In this document: in pieces, positions 1 to 8,063 of the stretch
How the letters are laid out: every line of letters begins with the position of its first letter
Position numbering within the stretch: position 1 is the first letter of the stretch
Assembly (NCBI GenBank): GCA_021153325.1
Contig: JAGKTQ010000025.1
Location: 1-32,912, forward strand
Reading direction: 5' to 3'
Length of the DNA: 32,912 bases
Source: Lachnospiraceae bacterium
GTDB lineage: Bacteria > Bacillota > Clostridia > Lachnospirales > Lachnospiraceae
The notes under the pieces: generated by a model
The model's input: only the letters and a program-made list of their open reading frames with translations
Databases searched by the model: none
Told to the model about the DNA's origin: nothing
Translations under genes and position numbers: made by a program

Positions 1-90
1 CCTAATTATTCTGTTAGAACATTTTAATAGAATTATCTTAATATTTTTCCTTTTTTATTGACTAATTCCCTCAAAGACTACCTTGGTCAA

Positions 91-106
91 TGTTTCACGT
101 GAAACA
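91..106. other. parS: parS site 1 (ParB binding site)
   Basis: The sequence TGTTTCACGTGAAACA is a perfect 16-bp palindrome identical to a canonical Firmicute parS. It lies about 400 bp upstream of parA-parB, whose ParB product would load here as the CTP-dependent clamp that organises the origin. It is followed by TTTT, a flank shared with the two half-sites downstream. Confidence 0.95.
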
Positions 107-139
107 TTTTAATAACAAAATAATTCAAACACAAGATAA

Positions 140-155
140 TGTTTCACGTGAAACA
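140..155. other. parS: parS site 2 (ParB binding site)
   Basis: This is a second perfect TGTTTCACGTGAAACA palindrome, 49 bp from the first (start to start), so the two form a tight tandem pair upstream of parA. Confidence 0.95.
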
Positions 156-177
156 TAAAAACCCAAGATATTGTAAC

Positions 178-227
178 CAATCCGTGAAACATTTTTAAAC
201 CAACTCAGTCAATCCGTGAAACATTTT
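178..227 (+). repeat. Two parS half-site repeats
   Basis: An 18-bp direct repeat, CAATCCGTGAAACATTTT, occurs at 178-195 and 210-227. Its right half CGTGAAACA is the intact right arm of parS and the following TTTT matches the flank of parS site 1. The left arm TGTTTCA is missing. Both copies look like parS sites that lost about 5-6 bp across the left arm. ParB may bind them weakly or not at all. Confidence 0.75.
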
Positions 228-407
228 CTAATAATCTATAAAACAAACAAACTCCAGTAAAATAAAGCATTTCAAAACATTAAAACCAACAAAATCCAAT
301 ACAAACATCTACTTTAAAGCTTTTTAAAATCTATACAAAAATCCAAAATTCATACAAAAAATGGCTTAATAATCATTCATTTTCATATAGTAAATAAAAT
401 GAAAAAG
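228..407. other. Gene-free, G-depleted AT-rich tract
   Basis: No gene is seen between the parS cluster and the parA promoter. Positions 241-360 contain only 3 G against 24 C on the + strand, opposite to the G-over-C bias of the neighbouring + strand genes. Apart from this composition nothing recognisable was found in it. Confidence 0.6.
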
Positions 408-416
408 TGTTATAAT
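408..416 (+). promoter_or_regulatory. Putative parA promoter (extended -10)
   Basis: TGTTATAAT matches an extended sigma-A -10 element (TGnTATAAT), 72 nt upstream of the parA start. No good -35 is seen 16-18 bp upstream, as is common for extended -10 promoters. Confidence 0.6.
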
Positions 417-487
417 CGAAAAGTAAAACGTTGAGAAATTGATTTTCGAGGAAGACGGATTGCAAAGAGAACGAAAGGTGAGTATAT

Positions 488-1255
488 ATGGGAAGAATTA
501 TTGCAATCGCAAACCAAAAAGGCGGAGTTGGAAAAACTACAACTTCAATTAACTTGTCTGCATCACTTGCAGTTAAAGGTAAAAAAGTTTTAGTCATTGA
601 TACAGACCCGCAAGGAAATACTACAAGTGGATTCGGGGTAGATAAGAATGAATTAGATAACACAATTTATGAATTGATTTTAGGAGAATGTTCAATCCAT
701 GACTGTCTCATAAGTGGTGTAGTAGAAAATGTTGATTTAATCCCTTCTAATGTGAACTTAGCAGCTACAGAAATTGAATTAATTGGTGTAGACAAGAAAG
801 AGTTTATATTAAAAAATGAAGTAGACTGGATCAAAGATAAATATGATTTTATTATAATTGATTGTCCGCCTTCATTAAATATGCTTACTATTAATGCAAT
901 GACAACAGCAAATTCTGTATTGGTTCCAATTCAGTGTGAGTATTATGCTTTGGAAGGATTGAGTCAGTTAATCCATACAGTAAATTTGGTAAAAGAAAGA
1001 TTGAATCCAGAATTGGAAATGGAAGGCGTTGTATTTACAATGTATGATTCCAGAACAAATCTTTCTATGCAGGTAGTTGAAAACGTTAAGAATCATTTAA
1101 ACCAAAGAGTATATCAGACTATTATTCCAAGAAATATCAGATTGGCAGAAGCACCAAGTTATGGTATGCCAATAAGTGCATATGAACCAAAATCTGCTGG
1201 AGCGGAAGCATATATGCAATTAGCAGAAGAAGTAATTAATAGAAAGGATGTATAA
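488..1255 (+). CDS. parA: Chromosome-partitioning ATPase ParA (Soj)
   Basis: ParA/Soj is a deviant Walker A ATPase that acts with ParB and parS in origin segregation and, in Bacillus, modulates DnaA. The 255-aa protein opens with the nucleotide site KGGVGKTT at residues 11-18, has DTDPQGN near residue 38 and the IIIDCPPSL Walker B segment near residue 123. Length is normal for a chromosomal ParA without an N-terminal DNA-binding domain. The start is supported by a purine-rich GAAAGGTGA ribosome site just upstream. parB follows after 3 nt, so the two are co-transcribed, and the parS cluster lies upstream. The usual neighbours in this order (mnmG, rsmG) would be expected to the left of the window. 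Confidence 0.97.
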   Translation: MGRIIAIANQKGGVGKTTTSINLSASLAVKGKKVLVIDTDPQGNTTSGFGVDKNELDNTIYELILGECSIHDCLISGVVENVDLIPSNVNLAATEIELIGVDKKEFILKNEVDWIKDKYDFIIIDCPPSLNMLTINAMTTANSVLVPIQCEYYALEGLSQLIHTVNLVKERLNPELEMEGVVFTMYDSRTNLSMQVVENVKNHLNQRVYQTIIPRNIRLAEAPSYGMPISAYEPKSAGAEAYMQLAEEVINRKDV

Positions 1256-1258
1256 GAT

Positions 1259-2164
1259 ATGGCAGCTAGAGGGTTGGGTAAAGGATTGGATTCTTTAATT
1301 CCAAATACAGTTGGAGAATCAAAAACTAAAAAAACAGGAACAGCAAATCAAAAAGAAGAAGCTGTCAAACCAGATACATTAGTTAAAATAACAATGGTAG
1401 AACCAAATAGGGAGCAGCCACGTAAGAATTTTGATGAAGATGCTTTAATGGAATTGGCAGAATCAATTAAGCAATTTGGATTGTTGCAACCTATTCTTGT
1501 TCAGGACAGAAAAGACCATTATGAGATCATTGCAGGTGAGCGTAGATGGAGAGCTGCAAAACTTGCAGGATTAAAAGAAGTACCTGTAATAATTAAGAAT
1601 CTTACAGAACAAGAAATTGTAGAAATTTCTTTAATTGAAAATATTCAACGTGAAAATTTGAATCCAATTGAAGAAGCACAGGCATACAAGAGACTTTTAA
1701 ATGAATTTAATTTAAAACAGGATGAAGTAGCAGAACGTGTTTCAAAAAGTAGAACTGCAGTAACGAACTCCATGCGTCTTTTAAAATTGTGTGATGAAGT
1801 GCAGCAGATGGTAATTAATGAAATGATTACAACGGGTCATGCAAGAGCACTTTTGGCAATAGAAGATGCGGAGCAACAATATTCTATTGCACAAAAAATA
1901 TTCGATGAAAAGTTAAGTGTTCGTGATGTAGAAAAATTAGTTAAAAACTTAAATAAACCAGAAAAACCTAAGAAAAAGGAAGAAGATAAAACATTAGAAG
2001 TAATTTATAATGATATTGAAGAAAAATTGAAACAGGCATTAAGTACAAAAGTATCTGTTACTTCTAAGGGAAATGGTGCAGGTAAAATTGAAATTGAATT
2101 TTATAGCCACGATGACTTAGATAGACTTGTTGATGGATTAAGTAGTTTATCATTTCAAAAATAA
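1259..2164 (+). CDS. parB: ParB/Spo0J chromosome-partitioning protein
   Basis: This 301-aa protein is the CTP-dependent DNA clamp that loads at parS and spreads, recruiting condensin. Visible parts in order: an N-terminal LGKGL motif at residues 6-10 (in the family this segment stimulates ParA ATPase), the CTP-binding GERRWR motif at 93-98, ENIQR at 127-131, a helix-turn-helix around VAERVSKSRTAVTNS, a lysine/glutamate-rich linker and a C-terminal dimerisation region. It starts 3 nt after the parA stop. The two perfect parS palindromes at 91 and 140 are its expected targets. Confidence 0.97.
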   Translation: MAARGLGKGLDSLIPNTVGESKTKKTGTANQKEEAVKPDTLVKITMVEPNREQPRKNFDEDALMELAESIKQFGLLQPILVQDRKDHYEIIAGERRWRAAKLAGLKEVPVIIKNLTEQEIVEISLIENIQRENLNPIEEAQAYKRLLNEFNLKQDEVAERVSKSRTAVTNSMRLLKLCDEVQQMVINEMITTGHARALLAIEDAEQQYSIAQKIFDEKLSVRDVEKLVKNLNKPEKPKKKEEDKTLEVIYNDIEEKLKQALSTKVSVTSKGNGAGKIEIEFYSHDDLDRLVDGLSSLSFQK

Positions 2165-2211
2165 ATAAAAATAGCTAATAATAAAATACATAAATAGAAA
2201 TGAGGAAAAAT

Positions 2212-2727
2212 ATGTCAAGTGAATTTTTAAGTAATATTGGACTTGGCGGAGTTGACATAGGATACATTTTATTAGGTGTTGTAGTGCTATGCATCATTCT
2301 AATAATCGTAACTATTGTACAAATTGCGAAGACAAATAAGTTAAGAAAAAAATATGAGAAGTTCATGCAAGGAAAAGATGCAAAGAGTTTAGAGAAAGAT
2401 ATTATCGGGCTGTATGAGGATAATAAATTCTTAAAAGCAAATGTAGATAAAAATAAGCATGACATTAGAAGATTATATAAAAATATGGAATCAACATTCC
2501 AAAAAGTTGGAATTGTAAAATATGATGCATTTCAGCAGATGGGTGGAAAGTTAAGTTTCAGTTTAGCTCTTTTGAATGAAAATAACGATGGTTTCATACT
2601 TAATTCCGTACATAGCAGTGAGGGATGCTATTCGTATACAAAGGAAATAAAAGGTGGAGAGTGTTCTATTTCATTGGGAGATGAAGAGGAAAAAGCACTT
2701 AACATTGCAATGGGAATAAATGAATAA
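2212..2727 (+). CDS. DUF4446 family membrane protein
   Basis: This is a 171-aa protein of unknown function that resembles DUF4446. An N-terminal hydrophobic helix (about residues 12-36) is followed by a charged region likely to form a coiled coil (TNKLRKKYEKFMQG onward). The conserved C-terminal core contains VGIVKYDAF, GGKLSFSLALL and a final segment around LNIAMG. The start chosen is ATG 2212, preceded at 5 nt by GAGGA. An in-frame ATG at 2200 has no ribosome site and would place the GAGGA inside the gene. It sits directly after parB and before an HD-GYP gene. I recall DUF4446 next to parAB in related Clostridia, so a cell-cycle or origin link is possible but not shown. Confidence 0.85.
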   Translation: MSSEFLSNIGLGGVDIGYILLGVVVLCIILIIVTIVQIAKTNKLRKKYEKFMQGKDAKSLEKDIIGLYEDNKFLKANVDKNKHDIRRLYKNMESTFQKVGIVKYDAFQQMGGKLSFSLALLNENNDGFILNSVHSSEGCYSYTKEIKGGECSISLGDEEEKALNIAMGINE

Positions 2728-2751
2728 TATATAAGAGTGGGTGAAGTGTTC

Positions 2752-3807
2752 ATGAGATTATGTAAACTAGATGAAGTGGGACAGGATTGTGTATTAGCAA
2801 AACCAGTCATGACTTTTGATTATCAGGTTCTTCTTGCAGAAGGGACAATACTTCGACCGGAATATGTTGAAAAACTGAAAGATATGGGGATAACTGAGGT
2901 ATACATTGAAGAAGAAAAAATACCGGATGCAGAAGAAGTAGTTATATTAAAAAAAGATATAGAAAATAATGTAAAAGATAGAATTAAGACAGTATTGGAA
3001 AAACATACTTATAGTCATAATGATGAGTTGGCTACATTAAATAGTGCAGCAGAAGATGTTATTGTAAATATTTTGGAAGAGGACAAGGTCGTTGAAAAAG
3101 TATTTGATATAAAAGAGAGAAGTTCTGATTTGTATGAGCATTCTCTGAGTCTTTGTTCTTTATCCGTTTTAACTGCATTAAAACTTGGATTATCGGAAGA
3201 AGAAGTGCATGATATAGGTGTAGCAAGTCTTCTTCATGACCTGGGACTTCGTTATTTAACAATTAATTATACAGATCATAACTTAGACACAATGTCAGAA
3301 GTAGAAATAACAGAATACAAAAAACATCCTGTTTATGGTTTTACAGCATTAAAAAATGAGTCATGGATATCAGAAAGAACTAAAAATATAATTTTGTATC
3401 ACCATGAAAGACTGGATGGTTCAGGTTATCCATTGAAAGCTACTGATATTCCAATAGAGTGTAAGATCATAAATGTATGTGATACTTTTGATGAGATGAT
3501 TTGTGGAATTGGATGCGAAAGAGTGAAGGTTCATGAAGCGATAGATTATTTGAAGTCCTTTAAAAATGTGAAATTTGATGGTAAAATAGTAGACGCTTTT
3601 TTGGATTTTACTGCAGTATATCCAGCTGGTTCTCTTGTAAAAACAAATGAAGGTGAAGTTGGAATCGTTATTCGTCAAAATAAAGATTTTCCGGACAAAC
3701 CTGTTTTAAAAATTATGCGTGATAAAATAGGTAATAATGTTTTTGGAGATATGGTCAAAGATTTGGCGGATTTAGAAAATGTATTTGTTGTAGATGTTTT
3801 AGATTAG
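2752..3807 (+). CDS. HD-GYP domain protein (degenerate HDIGK motif)
   Basis: This 351-aa protein belongs to the HD-GYP family, whose active members hydrolyse cyclic di-GMP. The N-terminal about 100 residues are a non-catalytic region. The HD pair is H162-D163 in LLHDLGL. HHERLDGSGYP carries H217-H218 and the GYP signature at 225-227. A C-terminal extension of about 60 residues follows. The usual HDIGK is HDLGL here: the lysine, which in characterised members lies at the substrate site, is a leucine, so activity may be altered. ATG 2752 is chosen because GGGTGAAG precedes it at 5-7 nt; the in-frame GTG at 2737 has no ribosome site. The gene is probably in the parAB transcript. Confidence 0.88.
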   Translation: MRLCKLDEVGQDCVLAKPVMTFDYQVLLAEGTILRPEYVEKLKDMGITEVYIEEEKIPDAEEVVILKKDIENNVKDRIKTVLEKHTYSHNDELATLNSAAEDVIVNILEEDKVVEKVFDIKERSSDLYEHSLSLCSLSVLTALKLGLSEEEVHDIGVASLLHDLGLRYLTINYTDHNLDTMSEVEITEYKKHPVYGFTALKNESWISERTKNIILYHHERLDGSGYPLKATDIPIECKIINVCDTFDEMICGIGCERVKVHEAIDYLKSFKNVKFDGKIVDAFLDFTAVYPAGSLVKTNEGEVGIVIRQNKDFPDKPVLKIMRDKIGNNVFGDMVKDLADLENVFVVDVLD

Positions 3808-3848
3808 AACAAATGCTGTTCCTTTTGTGACGGCTTATTGTAATAAAT

Positions 3849-3864
3849 TGCGCAGAAAAGCGCA
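3849..3864 (+). promoter_or_regulatory. Small stem-loop in the serS leader
   Basis: TGCGC and GCGCA form a perfect 5-bp GC-rich stem around AGAAAA, ending 14 nt before the serS ATG and just before the ribosome site GGAG at 3870-3873. It is too small for a T-box and has no T tract. A role in translation initiation is only a guess. Confidence 0.35.
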
Positions 3865-3878
3865 GGATTGGAGATATT

Positions 3879-5156
3879 ATGATAGATATTAAATTTTTAA
3901 GAGAAAATCCTGAAGCAGTAAAGGAAAATATAAAGAAAAAGTTTCAGGATAAAAAACTTCCATTAGTTGATGAAGTAATTGAATTGGATGCAGAAAGCAG
4001 AAAGGTAAAACAGGAAGCTGATGATCTTCGTGCAAGCCGTAATAAGATTTCTAAAGAAATCGGTGCTCTTATGGGACAAGGCAAAAAAGAAGAAGCAGAA
4101 GCAAAAAAAGCAGAAGTAGCTGCGAATTCCAAAAGATTGGAAGAACTGGAAGTAAAAGAAACAGAATTAGAAGAAAAGATCAAAAAGATCATGATGACAA
4201 TTCCGAACATTATTGATCCTTCTGTTCCAATCGGTAAAGATGATAGTGAAAATGTAGAAATTCAAAAATACGGTGAACCGGTAGTTCCAGATTTTGAAGT
4301 ACCTTATCATACAGATATTATGGAAAAATTAAATGGTATCGATTTAGATAGTGCAAGAAAAGTAGCTGGAAACGGATTCTATTATTTGATGGGAGATATT
4401 GCAAGACTTCATTCTGCAGTAATTTCTTATGCAAGAGATTTCATGATTGATAGAGGATTTACCTACTGTGTACCACCTTTCATGATTAGAAGCAGCGTTG
4501 TAACAGGTGTTATGAGCTTCGATGAAATGGATGCTATGATGTATAAGATCGAAGGCGAAGACTTATACTTAATCGGTACATCTGAACATTCCATGATCGG
4601 TAAATTTATTGATACAATTGTTCCTGAAGAAACACTTCCTCAGACTCTTACAAGTTATTCACCTTGCTTCAGAAAAGAAAAAGGTGCTCACGGCTTGGAG
4701 GAAAGAGGCGTATATCGTATTCACCAGTTTGAAAAACAGGAAATGATCGTTGTATGTAAACCAGAAGATTCCGCAATGTGGTTTGATAAATTATGGCAGA
4801 ATACTGTAGATTTGTTCCGTTCTATGGATATTCCAGTAAGAACAATCGAATGCTGTTCCGGTGATCTTGCAGATTTGAAAGTGAAATCTTATGACGTAGA
4901 AGCTTGGTCTCCAAGACAGAAAAAATATTTTGAAGTAGGAAGCTGCTCTAACTTAGGAGATGCACAGGCAAGAAGATTAAAAATTCGTGTAAATGGAGAA
5001 AACGGAAAGTATTTTGCGCATACATTAAATAATACTGTAGTTGCTCCGCCTAGAATGTTAATTGCATTTTTGGAAAACAATTTACAGGAAGATGGTTCTA
5101 TTAAAATACCAGAAGTATTACGTCCATATATGGGTGGCAAGTCTGTGATTAAATAA
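3879..5156 (+). CDS. serS: Seryl-tRNA synthetase
   Basis: This class II aminoacyl-tRNA synthetase charges tRNA-Ser in the cytoplasm. The 425-aa length is typical. The N-terminal MIDIKFLRENPEAVKENIKKK is the standard start of the tRNA-binding arm, followed by a long antiparallel coiled coil (about residues 30-105) rich in Lys and Glu. The catalytic domain has motif 2 starting at FRKEKG (residue 264) and motif 3 at PPRMLIAFLEN (390 onward). GGAG sits 5 nt before the ATG. The leader is only about 70 nt and holds no T-box. The parAB, DUF4446, HD-GYP, serS, DUF3881 order looks like one same-strand block. Confidence 0.98.
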   Translation: MIDIKFLRENPEAVKENIKKKFQDKKLPLVDEVIELDAESRKVKQEADDLRASRNKISKEIGALMGQGKKEEAEAKKAEVAANSKRLEELEVKETELEEKIKKIMMTIPNIIDPSVPIGKDDSENVEIQKYGEPVVPDFEVPYHTDIMEKLNGIDLDSARKVAGNGFYYLMGDIARLHSAVISYARDFMIDRGFTYCVPPFMIRSSVVTGVMSFDEMDAMMYKIEGEDLYLIGTSEHSMIGKFIDTIVPEETLPQTLTSYSPCFRKEKGAHGLEERGVYRIHQFEKQEMIVVCKPEDSAMWFDKLWQNTVDLFRSMDIPVRTIECCSGDLADLKVKSYDVEAWSPRQKKYFEVGSCSNLGDAQARRLKIRVNGENGKYFAHTLNNTVVAPPRMLIAFLENNLQEDGSIKIPEVLRPYMGGKSVIK

Positions 5157-5239
5157 ATAGATATAAATTTAATATTATGTAAACTAATATAATAAATATG
5201 TTTATATCCAAGGAATAAAGAAGAAAAGAGGTGAGATCT

Positions 5240-6124
5240 TTGCATAAATTTATGAGAGCAATTGGATTTTCAAAATTAGATGACAGAAAACAGCTTCAGG
5301 CATTGGTTACGGATATTATTGTGAATGCCGATGAGCGCAAGTATACGACAAAAGCAGATGAAACGGTAATTGCCGAATTTTGCAAAGATTTTGCCGAAAA
5401 TATAGGAATAGCAGTATGCGGAGAATTTGATGAGGATGATAAGTTTACTTATGATTATTATTATCCTTATCTTCGTGGTACAGGAATCAGTTCAAGAGAA
5501 GATGTTTCTGTAGAGCGTCATGCTGCAAATGAATCTTATGCTGGAATTTGCGATGATATTAAAGTTGGTGTGTCACTCATTTTTTATCTTCAGGATATGA
5601 TTTCTTATATTAAAGCAAAAAATTTAGGTAAGCTTCCCGTGCGTGGTACAACACTTACTTTGTCTGGACTTTCTACGCAGGGTATGATCATGATGCCTAT
5701 CATGAAAAATGAGAAGCAGAAACAGAAGACAAAAAGAGAAATGACCAATCGCAATCATTTAATTGCTGCTGCCAGAAGAGGTGATGAAGAAGCAATTGAA
5801 ACATTAACTTTAGAAGATATGGATATGTATACGACCATATCCCGAAAAATTCAAAAGGAAGATGTATTCAGCTTAGTTGATACTTATTTTATGCCTTATG
5901 GTGTAGAGTGTGATCAGTACTCGGTTTTGGGTGAAATTGTGGATTGCCAGCTTACTAAAAATAAGCTTACTGGTGAGGAAATTTATATTTTAACAATTAA
6001 TTGTAATGAATTGACATTTGATGTTTGTATTAATATAATAGATTTGTTTGGTGAGCCGCAGGTTGGACGTCGGTTCAAAGGAACGGTCTGGATGCAGGGA
6101 TTTATCAATTACCCTGATTTATAG
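5240..6124 (+). CDS. DUF3881 family protein
   Basis: This 294-aa soluble protein of unknown function matches DUF3881, a family I associate with Lachnospiraceae. Visible features are the MHKFMRAIGFSKL start typical of the family, an acidic first half with a Tyr-rich stretch (FTYDYYYPYLRG), an ISSREDVSVERHA segment, and a C-terminal domain with FMPYGVECDQYSVLGEI and a GRRFKGTVWMQG end. TTG 5240 is the preferred start: AGAGGTG precedes it at 6 nt. An in-frame GTG at 5231 overlaps the ribosome site, and ATG 5252 is too far from it. No catalytic motif is recognised. Confidence 0.85.
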   Translation: MHKFMRAIGFSKLDDRKQLQALVTDIIVNADERKYTTKADETVIAEFCKDFAENIGIAVCGEFDEDDKFTYDYYYPYLRGTGISSREDVSVERHAANESYAGICDDIKVGVSLIFYLQDMISYIKAKNLGKLPVRGTTLTLSGLSTQGMIMMPIMKNEKQKQKTKREMTNRNHLIAAARRGDEEAIETLTLEDMDMYTTISRKIQKEDVFSLVDTYFMPYGVECDQYSVLGEIVDCQLTKNKLTGEEIYILTINCNELTFDVCINIIDLFGEPQVGRRFKGTVWMQGFINYPDL

Positions 6125-6147
6125 GTTTAACTGCTGGAAGTTAAACC
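6124..6147 (+). other. Stem-loop spanning the DUF3881 stop codon
   Basis: GGTTTAAC and GTTAAACC form a perfect 8-bp stem around TGCTGGAA. The first stem base is the last base of the TAG stop codon, and the stem ends 5 nt before tRNA-Arg. There is no T tract, so it is unlikely to be an intrinsic terminator. It may mark an mRNA-tRNA processing boundary. Confidence 0.5.
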
Positions 6148-6152
6148 CTTAG

Positions 6153-6224
6153 GCTTCCATAGTTAAATGGATATAACAGACCCCTCCTAAGGGTCAGTTG
6201 TAGGTTCGATTCCTACTGGGAGCA
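6153..6224 (+). tRNA. tRNA-Arg, anticodon CCU
   Basis: The 72-nt cloverleaf folds cleanly. The acceptor arm GCTTCCA pairs with TGGGAGC (one G-T pair), the anticodon stem GACCC/GGGTC encloses CTCCTAA, giving anticodon CCU (reads AGG, Arg), and the T arm GTAGG-TTCGATT-CCTAC is perfect. The discriminator is A6224. The 3' CCA is not encoded, so it must be added by the CCA enzyme, a candidate for which is at 20507. It lies 28 nt after the DUF3881 gene and is followed by a strong terminator. Confidence 0.95.
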
Positions 6225-6244
6225 GTTATGAAAAAGAAAAGATT

Positions 6245-6288
6245 CCCTTTCTGTTAATTTGAAAAGTAAAAACAGAAAGGGTTTTTTT
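6245..6288 (+). terminator. Rho-independent terminator after tRNA-Arg
   Basis: CCCTTTCTGTT (6245-6255) pairs perfectly with AACAGAAAGGG (6271-6281), followed by seven T. It ends the transcript that includes tRNA-Arg. Confidence 0.9.
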
Positions 6289-6303
6289 ATTGAAAAAGTA
6301 CAA

Positions 6304-6333
6304 TAGACATGTATCATAAAAAGCGTCTATAAT
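6304..6333 (+). promoter_or_regulatory. Sigma-A-type promoter of the PilZ operon
   Basis: TAGACA (5 of 6 to the -35 consensus) and a perfect TATAAT at 6328-6333 are separated by 18 bp. They lie 42 nt upstream of the PilZ gene start and just after a terminator. Confidence 0.75.
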
Positions 6334-6374
6334 AGTAATAAGAATCGTCGTAATAGTACAAAGGATGTGGCAGA

Positions 6375-6941
6375 ATGTTTTATGAAGATGCTTTAAGTGG
6401 CCAAAGAATTCTCATTAAACGTGAAAAAGATGGGGAAATTCTTGCTGACACAAAAATCATAAAATTTAATATGTTAACAAACTCTGTTACTATTAGTGCG
6501 AACAATTTGATAAAGAAAGAATTATGTAATGTTTGTGTTCTGATTTTTGGAAAAAAAAAGTTATATGAATTTCATGGTACTTTAAAATATGCCATGGTAG
6601 AAAATGAAGTAGAGGTTCTTTTAGGGAAAAGTAAAGAAAAAGAAGACCGAAAAAGAACAAGATACAAGGTTCGTTTAAAAGGTAAGATAAATTCTGTCTG
6701 GATTCAAGATCGAAATATTATTTTACGAAAACCGATTGATGTCAAAACGATAAATATGAGTTCTATCGGTATATTGATAAAAACAGATGCAGGAAGTTTT
6801 GATGTTGGAAGCAAATTTACGATGTTGCTTACTATCGATAGAAAAGAATTTGAATTTGACTGTGAAGTTGTAAGAATACAAAACAAAAGAGCAAGAACAG
6901 AAGAGTATGGGTGTAGCGTCAAAGAAGCTAAGTTATTATAG
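6375..6941 (+). CDS. PilZ domain protein, putative c-di-GMP receptor
   Basis: This 188-aa cytoplasmic protein has a C-terminal PilZ domain. RYKVR (R96, R100) is the RxxxR c-di-GMP clamp, and NMSSIG (127-132) is the (D/N)xSxxG motif, so both ligand-binding elements are intact. The first about 85 residues form a separate beta-rich domain resembling the N-terminal part of YcgR-like flagellar brakes, which is an inference from architecture. It is the first gene after the promoter at 6304 and is followed after 14 nt by an HD-GYP phosphodiesterase gene, pairing a c-di-GMP receptor with an enzyme that would remove the signal. Confidence 0.88.
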   Translation: MFYEDALSGQRILIKREKDGEILADTKIIKFNMLTNSVTISANNLIKKELCNVCVLIFGKKKLYEFHGTLKYAMVENEVEVLLGKSKEKEDRKRTRYKVRLKGKINSVWIQDRNIILRKPIDVKTINMSSIGILIKTDAGSFDVGSKFTMLLTIDRKEFEFDCEVVRIQNKRARTEEYGCSVKEAKLL

Positions 6942-6955
6942 AAATTGGGGAGAGA

Positions 6956-8044
6956 ATGGACACAGAAAAGAATTTAAGGAGAATGCCAATTGAATATTTG
7001 TGGGATGGCTTAATACTTGAAGATGACATTTTCAATTATAATGGTTCTGTTCTTTTGATTCCCAGAGGTGAAATTGTCACTACAAGTAAATTGAAAAAGC
7101 TTTCAAATTTCAGTGTAGATGAAAAGTATGTAATGGTTTGTGAGGAATGTTATTATAATATTTTATCTAATAAAAATATTCCTAATAAGATCCGGCAAAA
7201 GATTACAGAAAACCAGAGTGGTTACACGGAATTAAAACAAAACGTAGGCGGTATTTTCCATAAAGCGGCAGATAATAAATGGTTTCATAATGATGAGATT
7301 GAGCCTGTCATTCAGCAGATATCAGAAAAGTTAAATGATATGGATCCAATCGTGATCTTTTCCTGTATTAATTTTCCGCGTCCAATGGATGAAGGATTGC
7401 AGCGCCATAGCTTAAATGTTGCTTTTTTGAATGGTATGATGGGAGAATGGCTAAATCTTTCTCAAGAAGATATAAGGTTGCTCGTAATGTCCGGACTTTT
7501 GCATGATATTGGCAAAACAAAAATACCGGAAGAGATATTGAATGCGCCAAGAAAGCTGACAAAAGAAGAATTTGCTATTGTTCAGAGGCATCCGGTGTAT
7601 TCCTATGAAATGTTGGAAAATGGTTTTGATGAACGCGTTAGACTGACTGCAAGACATCATCACGAAAAGATCAATGGAAAAGGCTATCCAGACAAACTGG
7701 TAGGGGATGAAATTTCTCTATTTGCCAGAATCACTGCGGTTTCTGATATATATGATGCAATGGTATCGAAAAGGAGTTATAAAGAGGGAAAGTTATCTTT
7801 GAATGTTTTTGACTCCTTTTATGAACAGAAATATGATGGTCTGGACATGGATCTGGTAATGATTTTTTTGAAAAATATGCGTAGAAATTTTTTAAATAAA
7901 AAAGTAGTCATGTCAGATACAAAAATTGGTGAAATTATGTATATACCTCCAAATGATTGTGCACATCCTATTGTTCAGACGGATGAGTTTATAAAACAGA
8001 CAGATGAACAATGGTTTTGCAAGGAAATCATTTCGGAGATTTAG
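6956..8044 (+). CDS. HD-GYP domain c-di-GMP phosphodiesterase (canonical motifs)
   Basis: The 362-aa protein has an about 140-residue N-terminal region and then a complete HD-GYP domain. It contains LLHDIGK with H183-D184 and K187, HPVYSYEML, and HHHEKINGKGYP with GYP at 243-245. Unlike the other HD-GYP protein in this window (2752-3807), the HDIGK lysine is present, so phosphodiesterase activity is expected. ATG 6956 follows ATTGGGGAGAGA, a strong G-rich ribosome site. It is second in the PilZ operon, with a 14-nt gap upstream and a 19-nt gap downstream. Confidence 0.9.
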   Translation: MDTEKNLRRMPIEYLWDGLILEDDIFNYNGSVLLIPRGEIVTTSKLKKLSNFSVDEKYVMVCEECYYNILSNKNIPNKIRQKITENQSGYTELKQNVGGIFHKAADNKWFHNDEIEPVIQQISEKLNDMDPIVIFSCINFPRPMDEGLQRHSLNVAFLNGMMGEWLNLSQEDIRLLVMSGLLHDIGKTKIPEEILNAPRKLTKEEFAIVQRHPVYSYEMLENGFDERVRLTARHHHEKINGKGYPDKLVGDEISLFARITAVSDIYDAMVSKRSYKEGKLSLNVFDSFYEQKYDGLDMDLVMIFLKNMRRNFLNKKVVMSDTKIGEIMYIPPNDCAHPIVQTDEFIKQTDEQWFCKEIISEI

Positions 8045-8063
8045 TCTATATTGTGGGGGAACA

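Noticed and set aside
3807..3825. GAACA/TGTTC hairpin with short T run after the first HD-GYP gene
   Set aside because: The stem is only 5 AT-rich bp and the T run is short; read-through to serS seems likely, so it was not called a terminator.
3808..3878. T-box riboswitch before serS
   Set aside because: The leader is about 70 nt, too short, and has no T-box sequence or specifier stem.
5188..5193. TATAAT upstream of the DUF3881 gene
   Set aside because: No -35 at a workable distance in a very AT-rich gap; the hexamer alone is not evidence.
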